Below, piece after piece: positions 4,978 to 6,299 of a stretch of 6,299 bases of DNA. A program made the position numbers and the translations under genes. Below the pieces are notes generated by a model. That model searched no databases and was not told the DNA's origin. It worked only from the letters and a program-made list of their open reading frames with translations. Source of the stretch: SFEL01 sp963640685 (GTDB lineage: Bacteria > Bacillota > Clostridia > Christensenellales > CAG-138); assembly GCA_963640685.1 (NCBI GenBank), contig CAVIAA010000043.1:1-6299 (forward strand), written 5' to 3'. The first letter of the stretch is position 1, and each line of letters starts with the position of its first letter.

Positions 4978-6149
4978 AACGCAATAAAAAGCGCTCGATG
5001 AAGCATATATTGCAGCTCCGCTTCGTTGCGATGGCAACGCTTTCGGCGGCGGTGCTGCTGTGCATGATAGACGGGATAGTGCTGCTGCGCAGCTATGGTC
5101 AGATAGTAGAAAAGGCGGACTATCTGATACGGACGATACGCACCGACCCATATTCCGAGGATGTGGGCGACGCACATTACTTTACCGTGTTCCTTTCAAA
5201 AAAGGAGCAGAGAGTTGACCTTTCGCATACCTCCTTCATGCGGGAGGACGCCGCCGTTGCGCTGGGCAGGCGGGCGCTGAAGGCGGAAAAGCAGCAGGGC
5301 TTTCTGGACGGATACCGCTTCAGCGTTGAGCGGCAGGAGAACGGCGCTTCGATACTGTTTCTCTCCCGCAGGCTGCCGCTTGAGACGTTTCAGGAGACAC
5401 AAAGGCTGCTGATAGCGGTATCGCTCACAGGGCTCGGGCTGACGGCGGCCGTGCTGGCGCTGCTTTCGGGGAAGGTGGTTGCGCCGATAGTTGAGGCCGG
5501 TGAAAAGCAGAAGGAGTTTATAACCTCCGCGAGCCACGCGCTTAAAACGCCGGTCGCGGTGATACTCGGGGACGCCCAGCTGCTGCAAATGGAGCACGAG
5601 GGCAACGAATGGCTGATGGACATAGAAAAGCAGGCAAAGCGGCTTGTGGAAATGACGAGGTCGCTGGTAACGCTTGCCCGCTGCGACGAGGGGCTGCGGC
5701 AGGACAGCTTTATCGAGTTTCCGCTATCGGACGTTGCGCAGGACGCCGCGGATTCCTTTCAGTCAATTGCGGCGAGCCGCGAGCTGAGCTTTGAGGTCGA
5801 TATATCCCCGAATATCGGCTATTTTGGCGATGAAAAGGCGCTAAGGGAGATGCTGACCATATTGCTGGATAACGCCTGCCGCTACTGCCCAGGCGGCGGA
5901 AGCGTGCGCTTTACGCTGAAAAAAAAGCGCCGTGGCATAGTAATTGTCGTGGAGAACACGGCGGAAAACATACACGAGGAGGAGCTGAGCCGCTTTACCG
6001 AGCGCTTTTACCGGGGCAGCACGGCGGGCTCAACTTCCGGCTCCGGCCTTGGGCTCTCGATCGCCCAGTCCGTTGCCCGGCGGCACCGCGGCAGGCTCTC
6101 CATCACCGCCCCGACCGGGCAGAGCATCAGGGTGTGGGTTGTGCTATAA
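4974..6149 (+). CDS. Membrane sensor histidine kinase, partner of the preceding regulator
   Basis: A 391-residue sensor kinase. A basic N-terminus (MKRNKKRSMK) precedes membrane segment 1 (about 16-38). An external domain of about 105 residues without Cys follows, then membrane segment 2 (about 144-166). No clear HAMP domain is seen; a short linker leads straight to the dimerisation domain, with phospho-acceptor H188 in FITSASHALKTPVAVILGD. The ATPase domain has the N box LLDNACRYC (N300), F box RFTERFYRG and G2 box SGSGLGLSIAQSV (about 355-367). The G1 box is degenerate: VENTAENI (326-333) stands where DxGxG is usual. The H box has Ala where most kinases have Glu (SHALKTP rather than SHELKTP). 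The start at 4974 overlaps the regulator stop, with GGAG at 4962-4965. The external domain is not recognised, so the signal is unknown. Confidence 0.95.
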   Translation: MKRNKKRSMKHILQLRFVAMATLSAAVLLCMIDGIVLLRSYGQIVEKADYLIRTIRTDPYSEDVGDAHYFTVFLSKKEQRVDLSHTSFMREDAAVALGRRALKAEKQQGFLDGYRFSVERQENGASILFLSRRLPLETFQETQRLLIAVSLTGLGLTAAVLALLSGKVVAPIVEAGEKQKEFITSASHALKTPVAVILGDAQLLQMEHEGNEWLMDIEKQAKRLVEMTRSLVTLARCDEGLRQDSFIEFPLSDVAQDAADSFQSIAASRELSFEVDISPNIGYFGDEKALREMLTILLDNACRYCPGGGSVRFTLKKKRRGIVIVVENTAENIHEEELSRFTERFYRGSTAGSTSGSGLGLSIAQSVARRHRGRLSITAPTGQSIRVWVVL

Positions 6150-6177
6150 GTAAAAGCTAAGGACTACAACAGAAAAA

Positions 6178-6216
6178 GCCGGCACGAGCAAATTGCAGGT
6201 GCCGGCCTTTGTTTTT
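6178..6216 (+). terminator. Intrinsic terminator after the two-component operon, probably bidirectional
   Basis: A perfect 8-bp stem, GCCGGCAC (6178-6185) with GTGCCGGC (6199-6206), closes a 13-nt loop and is followed by CTTTGTTTTT. On the minus strand the same stem is followed by TTTTTCT, so it could also end a convergent gene coming from the right. Confidence 0.9.
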
Positions 6217-6299
6217 AACGCTTGCGGGCTACTTTTCGATGGACTTCATCGTCGGGATTACAGTCCATGGAGATTTTTAATCGCCCATATTTCCATAAG
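6215..6299 (-). CDS. Possible 3' end of a convergent hypothetical gene
   Basis: One minus-strand frame is open from the window edge to TAA at 6217-6215, giving 27 codons that end ISMDCNPDDEVHRKVARKR. The stop sits directly before a hairpin that also has a T-run on this strand, the usual arrangement for the end of a gene. The other two minus-strand frames each have a stop in this stretch, as do simple plus-strand readings. A 27-codon open stretch can easily occur by chance and I do not recognise the residues, so this is tentative. Confidence 0.35.
   Translation of the reverse strand, partial: LWKYGRLKISMDCNPDDEVHRKVARKR

Noticed and set aside
5196..5597. A 133-codon minus-strand open frame
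   Set aside because: It is antisense to the kinase's external domain and H-box region, and is rich in Arg/Leu/Gln as expected of a shadow.

Overview
The window looks like a chromosomal segment of a moderately GC-rich Gram-positive anaerobe, most likely a gut Clostridia/Oscillospiraceae-type Firmicute. This rests on strong AGGAGG-type ribosome binding sites, intrinsic terminators after most transcription units, Sec signal peptides of the AFA^A/E type, an InlB-like extracellular repeat protein, and several flavodoxin/ferredoxin proteins of kinds common in strict anaerobes. The taxonomic call is inference; there is no 16S or other decisive marker.

Layout. (1) Positions 1-158 are the 3' end of rplL (ribosomal protein L7/L12), followed by two tandem terminators; rpoB does not follow. 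(2) Positions 324-1092 hold a secreted protein with one InlB-B-type repeat domain and a Glu-rich, partly duplicated tail. Its reading frame is broken by a +1 shift at a tandem GATA|GATA. (3) Positions 3595-1156, all on the minus strand, form a four-gene cluster: an EFR1-type flavodoxin-ferredoxin, an iron-sulfur-flavoprotein-like NAD(P)H/FMN oxidoreductase, DNA-3-methyladenine glycosylase I (tag) and a small flavodoxin. The last gene also has its own near-consensus promoter, whose -35 box contains the tag stop codon. A hairpin at 1121-1140 ends the cluster and separates it from the convergent secreted-protein gene. (4) Positions 3807-4148 encode a small secreted, strongly cationic protein built almost wholly from four-residue steps beginning with glycine. 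It has a strong terminator. (5) Positions 4303-6149 are a response regulator/histidine kinase pair with a 4-nt overlap, a good extended -10 promoter of its own and a terminator. (6) The last 85 bases may hold the 3' end of a convergent minus-strand gene that shares this terminator.

How the genes may work together. The minus-strand cluster looks like electron-transfer flavoproteins sharing transcription with a base-excision repair enzyme. The glycine-repeat exoprotein lies directly upstream of a membrane sensor kinase with an external domain of about 105 residues. A secreted-protein/sensor relationship is possible but rests on adjacency only, because the two units are separated by a terminator and a fresh promoter. 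The glycine-periodic protein is the most novel-looking item in the window.
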